A program made the translations under genes and the position numbers. From assembly GCA_003008705.1 (NCBI GenBank), contig PDUO01000003.1:690793-754792 (forward strand): a stretch of 64,000 nt of DNA, read 5' to 3'. Within the stretch, counting starts at the first letter, position 1, and each line of letters starts with the position of its first letter. Positions 1-11,284 of this stretch are shown in pieces. The notes under the pieces were generated by a model. The model saw nothing but the letters and a program-made list of their open reading frames with translations, did no database searches and had not been told where the DNA came from. Source of the stretch: Pezicula radicicola. Taxonomy: Eukaryota > Ascomycota > Leotiomycetes > Helotiales > Dermateaceae.

Positions 1-1004
1 ATCCAAAAGTAGCGAACATCCCTTGTAGAGCTTGCTTTGGAAAGAACGGGTAGACTTGTACATGACTGGGTAGTTCTGTGATCTGGCCCTTTTGCAATTT
101 GTCGATAGGATCATAGGAAGTCTGAAATTTAGTTCCTTCAAAATATATTATAATTAGTTATGATTTCTGACATATTTCTTACTGTGTTGGATTTAACGTA
201 CCTGTTGCCTTCTCTGCGATGGCTAAAATCTCATTCCAAGACTTCCTATCACCAACCATGATACTTCTCTCATTCCACTTTTCTAAGCCCAAACTCGCAA
301 CTACAAATCTTCCCACATCTTTTGTTCTAGTAAATACCACAGGTGTCTTTCCAGATCCTGGTATTCCTGCGACTTTGTGTTGGAAATCTAAGCAGATGAC
401 AAGAGGAGTAAGATAGCTCTTGACTTTCGGTATACCAAAGTAATCCGTGAAGAATCCATTGCTGAACAGAGTATATTCGAGATCTGTCTTCTTGAGTTCA
501 TCAAGAGCGGTGAGTTTGAAGGTAACGAGTGGGAACACTGCCGCATGTCTGCTCGGTGTCAGTAAACTTTCTTTTCTTGCTTGGTAAAGTCCCGATTGGA
601 ACTGACTTCTGTTCGTATGGGATTCCGAATTCGCTAGGGGCAAATCGCTTCACAGAAGGTGCTGAGGCTGCAGCACGGATAAGATTGATTTGTGCATCGC
701 TACTCTCTTGAGATTGAATGGTCAATGTTGAAATGATAGTATGGATTTGGTGTTCCTCAAGTGTCTTCTGAATAGATGAAACGTTTGTATAGTCTATCCC
801 AACTATTTTTACTCCAATCTCGGATTCAAGTTTTGGATTTTCCTGTATAAGCGTTAAGGTCCTTTCCCACGAGTAAATGGAAGGTGGAGGTTTTACTACC
901 TTGCGGCTCAAGATCACAAATTCGTGTGTCTTCTGCTCTTTTAGAGCTTCAACAATAGCACGGCCGACACCACCGCTGCCACCTGCAACAGCTACTTTAA
1001 CCAT
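1..1004 (-). CDS. NmrA-like / isoflavone-reductase-like NAD(P)-binding protein, 3' end beyond window
   Basis: The ATG is at 1004. Exons are 1004-607, 548-202 and 135 to beyond base 1. The first intron has a GTCAGT donor and a TTTACTGACAC branch; the second has a GTACGT donor. The N-terminus VAVAGGSGGVGRAIVEAL is a Rossmann dinucleotide-binding glycine motif. KRFAPSEFGIPY and LKKTDLEYTLFSNGFFTDY are typical of the NmrA/PCBER family of atypical short-chain dehydrogenases, cytosolic reductases or redox-sensing regulators. Exon 3 stays open to the edge (about 45 codons), so the gene is cut by the window and is not broken. The substrate cannot be told from sequence. Its only neighbour here is the NLR upstream of its start. 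Family assignment is firm; the specific function is unknown. Confidence 0.85.
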
Positions 1005-1768
1005 CCTGTTGATTAAGTGATTTTAGAAAAGAGTCAATCTGGAATTGGTGTACAAGTATGTAATTGTGCAAGATAATCATGTATGTTTAAGTTATTCGAA
1101 AACCTGAGAAGCAGTGCAGTGCTGTATATATATCGTTTTCCACAATTTCATACTTTAAACTTTATGCATGATTTTGATTTATAATATCTCACTTAGCGAT
1201 AATCAATACGAGTTAGTTCGCTCTGTATTCGTCTTGGTCTTGACTCCCGCATACCACTCCCGCACCACTTCCGCACCTCTCCCGCACCTCTCCCGCACCT
1301 CTCCCGCGTATACATCCGTAGTTTCCGCATATACTTTCTACACCTCTCCCGCATCTTTTTAGAGGTTACTTTAGCTAAGTTTGGCAGAAAGAAAACTTAC
1401 GGAAGTAGTGCTAGGGAAGTTTATTACAATCACCTAAATTATTCCTCATCAATAATACTGTACGAATAATTTTGTGAGATGCCATTTTGATTAGAGTAAG
1501 TGAGTAATCACATCCTCGACAGCTATCTACTGTATAGCATGGCTACAATATCTGCTATACCGTTGGCTCCCAAACTAAAGCGGATAAAGTAGCTAAACCC
1601 TTATTCATTTTCGTCCCTGACCCCACAGCAGATACTATCCTCGAGCCTAGACACAATTATTAATATTATATTTACAGCCGCCTATTTTGATACGTGATGC
1701 CGGTATCACAACTCCCTCATCTCAAGGCCTGGTAGTAACCACTCTGCAAGTCATGGTATTCTTACTTA
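1005..1768. other. intergenic stretch with a short decamer repeat
   Basis: No gene is supported here. From about 1243 to 1352 a C-rich decamer (consensus CACCTCTCCCG) recurs several times, three of the copies in direct tandem around 1273-1305. The short open frame over it reflects the repeat. The rest is the promoter side of the reductase and the 3' flank of the NLR. Confidence 0.6.
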
Positions 1769-4700
1769 TTAAAGTTCATCAGCTTTCTCATATCTTGAAT
1801 CCACCCTAAGAATCTTCGCCACTTCAGAATCTAATGGAGATAGGCCTAACGCCGTAAGTCCGTAATGATTCCTCACGTGGACATCGACATTATCTTCCGC
1901 CAGCAGCAGCTTCAAGACTTCAACTTGTTGGAACTCCGCTGCATAATGAAGCGGCGTTCTCTTCCCCAGGTCTCTCGCATTAACGCTCGCACGTGGTTTT
2001 CTATCTTTATCTCTCTTGCCGCCTCTCCTTCCTGGCTTCCTCGGATATCCTAACAGGAACCTCGCAAGCTCCAAATACCCACCAAGAGCTGCATGATGAA
2101 GCGCCGTCCTGCCTTCATTATCTGGGATATCTAGATCAAAGTCTTGCGAGATTGGTAAGTCGAGTACCTCGTTCCAACCATTACGTGCAGCCAGCACTAG
2201 CCCCATTAGCCCCTCATGATTTCTCGTCGTCTGGGCTTCTCCTTCCTCAGATATCTCTTGGAGGATATCTGTGAAGCCATAAAAGCACGCAATCAAAGGC
2301 ACGCTCAGCATCAAAGGCTGCGCGCCTCCAACGTGAGCAACAACCTCTTGCCACCGCTCATACATTGGCTCAGAATCCAAGATGGCACGATCATGTCCAG
2401 TGGCCGGCACAAAAATCATCGGTGCAGGGTCGATCGTTGGCAAACTGGCTAGTTTGGTCTCATTGAGTAGGGCTGTTGCCCACAAGCGGAATGCAGGATC
2501 AAACCCATCGTCACCGAGAAACTCCCAGAAGGGTTTATTGAGAGCACGCGATTCGTCGGTGCGTAAAGTTTTTGCTGCTTGGCAATGAGTTGCCCAATAT
2601 ATAGACGCATAGCGCTGGAAACGCTTGAAAGCTCGTCGAGGTTTCAAAGATGGCGCGGAATCAATTCTGATATAGGAGTCCGCCAAGTAGAAATAATCTC
2701 CGGTAGGAGTATCATACAGGTTTGACTTTGTTGTCCCAACCACAACCTCTTCCACTTCTACCACGTCTCCCTTGGGGCCTATGGTTACAACCTTTTGTTC
2801 CAAATTATCTTCATCGTCGTGATAATAATAATTCGAGAATTTCCAGTCAATAGTGCGTTTACGAATAAGTTGTGAAGCTCGCTCTTCAGCAGCCTCGTTG
2901 GAACGAGATATCTCCTCTTCCCTCTCCTTCTCCCTCTCTTCTTCCCTCCTAACTCTACGTTCCTCAGCCTCGCGATATGAACTATATGCTTCTTCCAGAA
3001 TAAGATCACACTCCTCCATGGCGGCTATGGCGGTCTCGGCGTGAGACATGTTGCTTCCTTGAAGTCGGGGGTCTGTCTCCTCTCGGTAGCGATTCATCCT
3101 TTCGTCAATCGACTCATCATTGTCTGTGACAGCAATAGTAGGAATGTTCGCAGGTGTTTTGTCGAGTGCATGATAGATGAATGGACAATCAATCACAGCA
3201 TTGGGATCGGACTCAACGTCTTGTGGCGGTACTTGTACACCACTTGCAGTAACTTCTGTGTTCCTGTCAAGCACATCCACTGGAGGTTGGTTTATATCTG
3301 TGTCATTACCTGCTTCATCATCTCTCATGCTGACGACAGTCGAGTCCAAATCGAAACTCGTTTCTTCGGATTCCTTAAAGTCTCCTTTTTCAGGGGGATC
3401 ATCAACATAATATGCAGCCCCCTCTTGCTTCTCGGAAAGAGCATATATACTTTCTAAGTCGTCGTCGTCGTCCTCATCATCATTTAGCCCTGCTAAATGT
3501 TGTTGAGATATAGTCTTCCAGTATAACAGACAAGTAAAAGCAGCCTCAGCATGGGCCTCTTCAGGAGAGAATATGAGTCTTCCTCCCACACTTTTAACCT
3601 CCAGATACTCCCTCACTGACAGATGAGCAAGCTGTACAAATCCTCTCGGATCGACCATAAAGAAATTGCTGCAAATATCGACGATCAAATCGGTTGTTAC
3701 GACATCCTCACCGTCAACTGACACTGCAGCGCCTAACTCCCATACCTTTAGAGGCCTTGCCGCACATAAAACCCACTTGAGAGACTTCTCGGCTAACCTC
3801 CGACTATGTGGACCTTGAGTATTCCTCTCGTAGATGTCGTCATAGGTCTCTCTGAGTGAGTCCAGGACTTCTTGCCCAGAACCATGCTCGAGCTTTTTCA
3901 GGCGATCCTCAAAGTCACGTTGATATTTAATGCGTCGTTCAGGACTGATCAAAAGATCAAGCTGTAGCTCAACCCACCGGAACCTAGAGAGATCAGCTTC
4001 GGAATTGAGGTATCACGCATTCTCCCAAACTTACATTCCTTGGGCTCTCTGAGTCAGAATATTGACCATACGCTCCGCGAGTTCATCGGTAATAACCTTC
4101 GCGTTTCTTCGTTCTTCACGCTGTAGCTCAGTCTTTATGTATTCTCTGATATCATCAGATGTCTTGCCAAAATCGCTCTGAATTGTGGATATCTTGGGAA
4201 TATTTCAGATACCGCAACGTCAAGACGACTTGTCACGAAGGCCATTAGTCCCTTATAGTTCTCCCAGATATGGTGCAAAGATCTCAGAAGCTGCATCGGC
4301 TCAGTACACTCATCGACGCCGTCGATGACAATGACTGTCTTTCCACGAAGTTTCATTAGAGTAACCAGCAGATTCTCGCATTCTTCCAACGATAATCGAG
4401 ACCCGGTGACAAATCGCTTCGCATCTCTATTATACCAGTCTTTGATGACTTGATATATTTCTTCTCCATCACTTGTACAGCCAAGTTGCGCTACTAGGCT
4501 TCGGAATATTGCTGTGGGGTTGTTCGATGTCGCCGCCAAGCCACGCGAACAATAGTAAAAGGCTACACTTCTGTCATCATAAGTCTTGACTAGCTCATTG
4601 ATGACAATGGACGCCAGACTGGTCTTCCCTGTTCCCACAGAGCCTTGAAGCCAGAATTGCCCACGTTGAGACCTCTTCCACTTATTAAATTCTGGATTTT

Positions 4701-5686
4701 GCAAGAACCACTGACCAGCATCCCAGTAACGGGAACCAAGTTTGGTTCGGACACGCTCATGATCTTCTCCAACTTGGATATCTGAGATCCATGAGATAAC
4801 TTTCGCATTCTTTGTTTGTTTTTCTTCCCAGCCTTCTTGCAGCTTCTCGAAAGTTTTGCTTATGTTAAGTATCTCCTCCCACTTTTGTTTCATATCACTA
4901 AGACTCTGGCTGATCTTGCTGATGCCAGATGTAACATTTGCCATTCCAGAAACCGAAATAGTGTCGACACACGCTGCATCGCATTGTTTGACCTTTGAGA
5001 GTAGATCTTTCCAATCAACAGATTTGACTATGTTTGACACTGTTCTCGCCATGGTTGGTCGATGGAAATGTAAAGCTGCCTCAACCTGAAATCGTAATAC
5101 GCTGGAATATACTTCAATGATCGAGGCTTCGAATACTGTGTTGAATTCAAGATTGGAGTTTACCTCACAACTATGAACATATATATCTTCAATGGCAATA
5201 TACTTTGCAATAATCGACGAGATTTCCTCGAGTCCATCTAAGGCTGCTTGGTGCTGAGTGGAGTCATTGAGGATAAGCTGTGTATATCAGTTTCGTCTCG
5301 GAGCTTTAATTGCTGCAGGATCCCAAGATTTTACTCACTGTGAGAATTGTACACACACCAGCCCATGGAATACCAGCATGAATTGGATCAATCGACGCAA
5401 TAGCTGTCCCAAGATTTGAAAAAGTCTGAACAAACTTGACAATGCGCTCTGCTTGATCACGGACAAAAATAGACTTTTGATCCCACTGAAGAACCCATTG
5501 CTTTTGCTTCATTTTACTGATTTGAAACTGCACCGTTGCCTCCATCCACTTCGGAAAACTGAACTCTGATTTTGATGCTGGGAGACTCTCCTCCAATATC
5601 GCCTCATATTTCATAAAGACATCTTTGTGCTTTTCGTCTTTTGAGAGCCGGGAATAAGCCTTCTCCCACAAGTCTGCAGTTCGCAT
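1769..5686 (-). pseudogene. NACHT-ankyrin NLR (STAND NTPase), three exons, single-nucleotide frameshift
   Basis: Exons are about 5686-5339, 5277-4035 and 3982-1769; the introns of 61 and 52 nt have good GTGAGT/GTAAGT donors and CAG/TAG acceptors. Exon 1 carries the fungal NACHT N-terminal domain (DLWEKAYSRL, FPKWMEATVQF). Exon 2 has the P-loop GSVGTGKTS (about 4644-4618) and Walker B TVIVIDGVDEC. The exon 2-3 junction rebuilds the conserved GMFRWVELQLDLL. Exon 3 ends in ankyrin repeats (DNEGRTALHHAALGGYLELA, GKRTPLHYAAEFQQVEVLK). At about 4195-4198 the frame shifts: the C-terminal frame resumes one base off, and exon 2 is exactly one base short of a length that would fit. The ATG at 5686 is the first in frame, but an open frame continues about 60 codons upstream with no ATG, so the 5' end is uncertain. 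Such proteins act in fungal self/non-self recognition and cell death. It is a pseudogene unless the missing base is a sequencing error. Confidence 0.85.
4190..4200 (-). other. frameshift site in the NLR
   Basis: Reading into the site gives DVAVSEIF followed by an out-of-family tail and a stop at 4135. One base over, the frame continues as SDFGKTSDDIREYI, the expected NACHT-distal sequence. A single missing base next to a CCC/AA run on the minus strand explains both. Confidence 0.75.
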
Positions 5687-6368
5687 TGAAGCAGTAGGAT
5701 CAAGGAGGCGAGGTTTCTTCTCCTCTACCACTTCACCTGTCTTTTTGAAAGGCGAATTACTGCCGGGGGTAGCATCGGAAGGTAACGCTGGAGCACTGAA
5801 GTGAGTGATGCGTGACTTTGGTGAGGTATGGAAGTAGGCAGTATCAGACCTTTGGGGGCCGTCCTAACCAGATCACCTGACCAAAGTTGACCATCAAGGC
5901 GTACTAGACAATGCAAGGTAATATTGAATAGAATGACTATTTGGAAGTAAAATAGGGTATTGGAACAGTGTTTTATTCTGTGAAGAGCAGCGGGAGCTTG
6001 AAATAAAACTACTTAGGTTAAGAGGATGGTCACATCATGTGACTACTCCTATTTCATTTAAAATGCTATCATACATTTGTTCCTACGCATCTTACTATCT
6101 TATTAATAGATACGTTACTTTTATTTTAGTAATCGAGATTGTGGTGTCCAACCTCCTAGGTTTAGCGCCCCCTCCCACTTCAGGCTAGCGCGGAGCCTAC
6201 CTGGCCAGAGATTTATTTAACCCAATCTAATAGAAGAACAAGCACAAATATTATTATTTCTATTACTTTCTAGATCCCTAAGCACGAAAACAACCGATCA
6301 ATTCCTTATCTAAACGCTCTCTAAGTCTCTGCAATTCGACCCCTAACCCTACCAAACAACCACGAAAT
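5687..6368. other. intergenic; possible unmodelled 5' end of the NLR
   Basis: On the minus strand 5687-5863 is open in the NLR exon 1 frame and encodes a Ser/Pro-rich stretch (HFSAPALPSDATPGSN), compatible with a disordered NLR N-terminus, but it has no ATG and ends at a TAG. A further upstream exon is possible. From 5920 on the sequence is AT-rich with no gene seen. Confidence 0.4.
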
Positions 6369-6551
6369 ATGCGTGCTTTTACATCATGGTGGCGCGCCCT
6401 CACGCCAATGGGCAGGATTTCATACGCAACAAATGTACCATTAGGTGTTACATTAGGTATCGCAGGGGCTTTATTCTTGAAGGAGTATCTGATGTGCAAC
6501 TCGCAAAAGAAAGAAACCGCACGGGTTATAGTGTCTTCTGGCTCGGAATAA
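6369..6551 (+). CDS. 60-residue single-pass membrane protein, WRALTPM family copy 1
   Basis: The ATG at 6369 opens a 60-codon frame to TAA at 6549-6551. The protein starts MRAFTSWWRALTPMGR, then NVP, a hydrophobic segment (LGVTLGIAGALFLKEYLM) and a short polar tail. I do not recognise a named family. Its N-terminal core WRALTPM-x-R, then NVP six residues on, is shared with the oppositely oriented gene at 7605-7865, which argues that both are real and paralogous. Basic residues before one hydrophobic segment would suit a small mitochondrial or ER membrane protein, but that is inference. An intron extending the C-terminus cannot be excluded. Confidence 0.6.
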   Translation: MRAFTSWWRALTPMGRISYATNVPLGVTLGIAGALFLKEYLMCNSQKKETARVIVSSGSE

Positions 6552-7117
6552 TTGTTAATGGTTGCGTTTATGTACGTCTTGGAGAAGGTACAATCCTGTG
6601 CACCATTCGTTAGTAGGAGGGGATTGAACTTATGTTGTAGGAGGGGAGGTTTTTGGAGCCACCAGTTTGTTTTGCCAGCGCATTGTGGTCACAATCAGTG
6701 CCGTAGGAGAAAAGGGATATAAATGTAAAAACCAAGGATACATGCTCGATACAAGGGTACATATCGCCTTCTCTAGTGAATAACATTCCATTGTAGGTAC
6801 ACCCCAACCTTCTATAATTTCCTCATTTCTAACGACAACCCCCAATTCCCTACAAGGCATTCAATCTAACTATATATGAATGTTCCCTATTATATACCAC
6901 TACTATTTATCTATCTTAAGGATCCCTCGTATCGTCCTCGTCGTCCTCCCAGAGTCTGCCAACAATCTTCCCGCAATCCAAGTATCACTTCCAACTTTTC
7001 ACGCACCAGTCTCTGGCCCCTATTGTTAGTGGAATCAACTCTCATTATTTTCCAGTTTCCCACTCCTTTAGAATTTTGTTGGTTTCTAGTACCGACACGT
7101 CCTGGCAGTTGTCTCTT
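6552..7117. other. intergenic, no supported gene
   Basis: This lies between the two facing mini-genes. Open frames on either strand here have neither recognisable domains nor good starts. Confidence 0.5.
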
Positions 7118-7294
7118 ATCTCCAAGAGGGAGGTTGTGTCTCACGTCTCCATGGGGAGGTTGTGCCTTTCATCTCCAAGAGGGAGGTTGTGCCTTTCATC
7201 TCCATGGGGAGGTTGTGCCTTTCATCTCCATGTGCCTTTCATCTCCAAGAGGGAGGTTGTGTCTCACGTCTCCAATGGGGAGGTTGTGTCTTTC
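7118..7294. repeat. 27-bp minisatellite, about 7 variant units
   Basis: The unit reads approximately ATCTCCAAGAGGGAGG followed by TTGTGCCTTTC. CAAGAGGGA alternates with CATGGGGA variants, and one unit (around 7227-7243) is truncated. A stray related copy (CTGGGGAGGTTGTGCCTTTC) lies at 7461-7480. Overlapping open frames on both strands (repeats of the RGRLCLSSP type) are by-products of the repeat. Confidence 0.85.
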
Positions 7295-7604
7295 TATTCT
7301 CAACTCTTGATGCAAGGCGTGTAGACATGAGCTCCTCATAAGATTGTAAGCTGAATGACTGGGCATAACTCTCCTTCGAATGATGCTGGTTTCGATTTGT
7401 AGCCAGGTGGTGGAGCTGAGATGTAGCGGTGCAAAGTCTTTTTCCGGCGCTCGGAAACATCTGGGGAGGTTGTGCCTTTCGGCTTGAGGGTCTTACAGGC
7501 AGCGCCATCGGGCCGCCTACAAGTTTGCAAAGTCAGATACGTCTAGAATAGAGAGCGTACTTTTGAAAGTGGTAGAGACTTACCGCCATGCCGGGGGTTG
7601 CTCT

Positions 7605-7865
7605 TTAATTCTTTCGAGCCTTCCAATCTACCCATCGAGCCGCTGGGCCTGTCTCCTTAGAGGGATGATCTGGTTCCACGGAAGATTTCTCAGCAGAGGT
7701 TCTTTGAGGCTGCTCTAGGGATTTCAGGTACGCAGAAATCCCGTAGCAAGCCACGAACATGCTAATCATCTTGGGAGGTACGTTGAGAACCAGATTGTTC
7801 CTATCCATAGGTGTCAGGGCACGCCAGCTGGCGAGGGTTCCAGAAAGGAAGTTCCGAAAAAACAT
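7605..7865 (-). CDS. 86-residue single-pass membrane protein, WRALTPM family copy 2
   Basis: The ATG is at 7865 and the stop at 7605-7607. The protein is MFFRNFLSGTLASWRALTPM, then R, six residues on NVP, a hydrophobic segment (KMISMFVACYGISAYLKSL) and a polar charged tail ending WVDWKARKN. The WRALTPM core and spacing match the 60-residue protein encoded opposite at 6369-6551; the tails are unrelated. Function is unknown. The basic aromatic N-terminus before a lone transmembrane helix would fit an inner-mitochondrial-membrane small protein; this is inference. Confidence 0.6.
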   Translation of the reverse strand: MFFRNFLSGTLASWRALTPMDRNNLVLNVPPKMISMFVACYGISAYLKSLEQPQRTSAEKSSVEPDHPSKETGPAARWVDWKARKN

Positions 7866-9194
7866 CTTTGCGATGTAGTCTCCGTCGCAATAAATAATCT
7901 TGGGTTAAGAATAAACGCTGTTGATTAATATTGCCTAGTAGTCGCGGAAGAGGAAGAGAAAAGAAGAGTCTGAGAGAAAGGATACTCATATACTCCTAAG
8001 CCGTACTCATCGCTCTTGCCTTACAGTCTTCGATAATCCAGCTATCTCATGTTTCGTACGTCTCATACCTGCCGATTTTCCCAATTCCAGCATTCGCACT
8101 TTCCGTGCTTAGGGCTTTCATTAAGAATTAATGAAATCAAGCAAAATCCTTATTAACTATAGTTCTTACCTAGCTTTCGTAGGACCTAATAAGGGACGAG
8201 ATTATTAGCCTCTGCTTTATAATAATAGGATAGAATCAAAGGATATAGAAGGAATGTAATTTACCTAATGTATTTAACGATTGAGCTTAGGCCCTATCTA
8301 CTAATGCATCGCCCTCTCACGCATCGCCCTCTCATATACAAGCCGAAAGACTTTCCACTATATACCAAGACTATCAGACGAATTTACCTTTTAAAGCCTT
8401 CTCCTACCTTTCCCCTAATTGAAGAGAATATTAGGGCTGTATTAGTAAAAATTGGTAGTTATATAACACAGGGAGGTTAAGAACTTAGTGTTGTAGCAGC
8501 CAAAAACAGCGCGATAGTATAGCCAAATCTAGTGGCCTTAACACCACAATATTGCCTCATACTGTAAAGAATTTTTATATATAGACTTAGTAAGTTACCT
8601 TCTAAAAATAATAGACAAGAAGACTAGGAGGTTAAATTCCAAGCCTCAAGATTCAAATAAACTAAGTATACTAACAAACTTCTACAACCATTTAACACGT
8701 AATTAGAAAATTAAATTGCTTAGACCTGTATAACATTAAACTAACAAGGCCACAGCAAGTATAAAAACAGTCATCTACCCTTAACTTATGGCTTTGTAAC
8801 TGAAACTGCTTCGCAAACATCTCAGTTCTATTTGACATTTTAAAAATAGACTACGGAAGGCACTAACTAAATGTTCAATGTTCCACACTTGCTTAAATTT
8901 GGTCGCTTATCTGCTATATATAAAACTCTAACAACAATAGCACATCTTATAACTTTTTAGCCTCTGCCTCTACTAGTCTAAAAGTTTTATTTTTTAATCC
9001 TCTAAGGTAAGTTATTAGTCTTTGCGTTTATTAGACTATAATCTACATCTCTAACTAGGGTTTAAAACCAAACAAGACTCGTCTTCGAAGCAATAGAGAG
9101 CTACCTCATTCGTGTATATCTTCCCTCAATAAATAATGTATATGCCTGCATCAGGGTATCTTCATGCCTTATCTCATCTCTTCGCATGACTCTG
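7866..9194. other. AT-rich gene-free stretch
   Basis: Many stops in all frames and strong A+T bias. A 15-bp tandem (TGCATCGCCCTCTCA type, about 8302-8332) is the only local repeat seen. The open frame at 8268-8480 has no domain and looks fortuitous. It may be an old RIP-mutated repeat. Confidence 0.5.
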
Positions 9195-10959
9195 CTAAGA
9201 ACCACTCTTCTTCTCTCCAGTATTAGTCTTAGAATCAGTCTTCCCCTTCCCTTTCTGCCTCTCCCTCTCACTCTTCCTTTCCGCAGTATCATCCTCATCG
9301 TCTTCCTCATCATCCTCCTCGCTTTTCTTTCCCTTCTTCGCTCTCTCCGCCTTCAACGCATTATGCACTTCCTCGGTAGCTTCATCTTTCTTCTCGTCCC
9401 ACTCAACATCATATTCATCTGCCACAATCTTAATCTCCTTTCTTAAAGCATTCGCTTCATCGATGAGAGATTCCCATTTGGAAAGATCGAACCCCTTGCT
9501 GGCATAGAGTGTGTTTTGGCGGCGGGAGACGGTAATATTGAGCGCACTGCGATAGGAAACTTCACGGTTGTGGTAAAGAAACCAGAGATAACCGATCATA
9601 ATTGTTGAGAGACCTGCGAGGTAGGTAATTGGCTGTGCAAAGTGAAATGTCAGTTTTACTTAGTCTGGACCACACCTCTAGGTTCAGATGTCCTTTAAGT
9701 TATGAAACCTACCTCCATGAAATCCCAACCGTAGCTGGTCCTGAACGTAAAATAATACGTCCCAAGCCACCAACTCAACATGACACCAAAACCACCAATT
9801 GCCAACCGCTGTGCACTTCGATGAGCCATCATATCACATTCTTTCTTGATACTTGCGTAATCCGCTAGTTTCCTTGATGTCTTCCTTAGGCGTACGCGCA
9901 AATAATATGTTCGGTCATTAAAACTGGGTACGCCGACACGGATTGCCTTTGAAGCACCCTCAATTTCCACTTCAAACTCGGCACCCCTTGCTGCATCTCG
10001 AATAAAATCGCCAATTTCTGTCGACTGTGACCAGCGCACAAAGTTCTTTTTGCCTGATGTGGATCCTTCGCGTCCTTTTCCAGAGTATGATTCCACGCCT
10101 CCTTCGCCAGGACCTCCTCTTAATGACGTCTGGATTTTTGAGTCCTTCCGTACGCCATGAGAATCCTTTTCTTCGATCGCCTTGTTATCGCTAGCCTCCT
10201 CATCTTTCTCCAAGTCATCTTCGTCTGCGTTCTTCTTTTTTCCTGTCAATATGTCGTCCTGCCCAGAGTCCTGGGCCCGAAAATACACATCCGGAGCTTT
10301 CTCGGTACCGTTCTTTTGTGTGATGAGGGGTAGTTCGGATTGTACTAGGCGTTCGAGGTAGGAGAGTGGTTGTTGTGGGTGGACAAGTAGTGCCAGTGGT
10401 TCAATGTCTTTACGGTCGCTATTTTTGTTGAGCGTTGGGAGGGGAAGAATGAGTTTAAGGAGTCGGGATGGGGTTGTTAAGAGCTTGCCTAGGTAGCAAA
10501 AGGTGTTAGAGTGTTGTTGTTGTGGTAGAAATGGCATAAACGTCACAAACCTCTCGTCATTGCACCAGCACTCCTCATCCTCTTCACAGGTGGTGTATCA
10601 GCGCCTTCTCTATGCCATGGCGTTCTAGTCTGCAGCTCTTTTTGGCTGCCAATCTTCCCATCAAGCTCTCCGCTGTAAATAGACTCCTCCTCGTCCAGTC
10701 CCTTCTGATTCAGCTCCTTGGCTTTATTTGCATAATCCTCCTTCCACCGCACAGCTGAGGCACCCAATTTTCGAATTGATGGACATGCTGGCCCGGAAAT
10801 TATACTCTGAGGTCTGCTTCGGAAGGTGTGTATGATGGGGCTTTGGAAGTGCGCCGTCGAGGCTGTCGCGAAGCCTTGGGGAAGAGCTCTAGTTACACGG
10901 CGCATTGCTGCCATTTGAAGGTTAAAAACAGTTCCTAAAGAATTGGACGCATATTTCAT
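9195..10959 (-). CDS. mcu: mitochondrial calcium uniporter pore subunit MCU
   Basis: Exons are 10959-10551, 10488-9713 and 9632-9195 (540 aa). The second intron (9633-9712) sits inside the pore signature: GWDFME is spliced to PITYLAG, rebuilding the MCU selectivity motif WDxxEP. Two transmembrane helices follow the family plan: one before the motif ([19 protein letters not shown]) and one after ([18 protein letters not shown]). A coiled coil then follows, and the matrix N-terminal domain contains [18 protein letters not shown]. The basic, acid-poor N-terminus looks like a mitochondrial presequence; an alternative start is the internal ATG at 10914. MCU conducts calcium into the matrix. The C-terminus ends in a long Lys/Glu/Asp-rich tail. 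No EMRE or MICU partner is in the window. Confidence 0.93.
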
Positions 10960-11284
10960 CAAGAAGCGCGTTATTCTTTGTTATGGAGAGTTTAGGGGCT
11001 GGTAGCTTGTATAGGGCGTTTTAAAAGCCAAGGTTGAGGTTCGTAGCTCCAACGATGACGTAGGGGCGCAACTTGAGATTGAGTGGTGCTCGCTAAAACA
11101 AAACAAAACATCAGTCTGGGATTGAGGTGTCACTACCTAAGCAGATCAGCGGATCGCTTTCCCTGTGTTGGCCCTGCTTGAGTCCTTGTGCGCTGTGTGT
11201 TGTGAGCTATTTTCTGAGCACTGCTTTGAGAACATAAAATTTACTAAATAGGTAGGCAGACAGTCGAAGATACATACATACAAC
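10960..11284. other. intergenic: MCU promoter side and 3' flank of the Zn2Cys6 gene
   Basis: No open frame of note. Both neighbouring genes are on the minus strand, so this holds the MCU 5' region and the 3' end side of nothing else recognisable. Confidence 0.5.

Noticed and set aside
1168..1362. 64-codon frame on the plus strand
   Set aside because: It is the translation of the C-rich decamer repeat and has no domain or good context.
6876..7324. Overlapping plus-strand frames with RGRLCLSSP repeats
   Set aside because: They arise from the 27-bp minisatellite; two frames show the same periodicity, as a repeat would give.
8268..8480. 70-codon frame in AT-rich sequence
   Set aside because: No domain, no paralogue, and composition like the surrounding gene-free stretch.
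9186..9446. Hydrophobic Leu-rich frame antisense to MCU
   Set aside because: It is the antisense shadow of the charged MCU tail.
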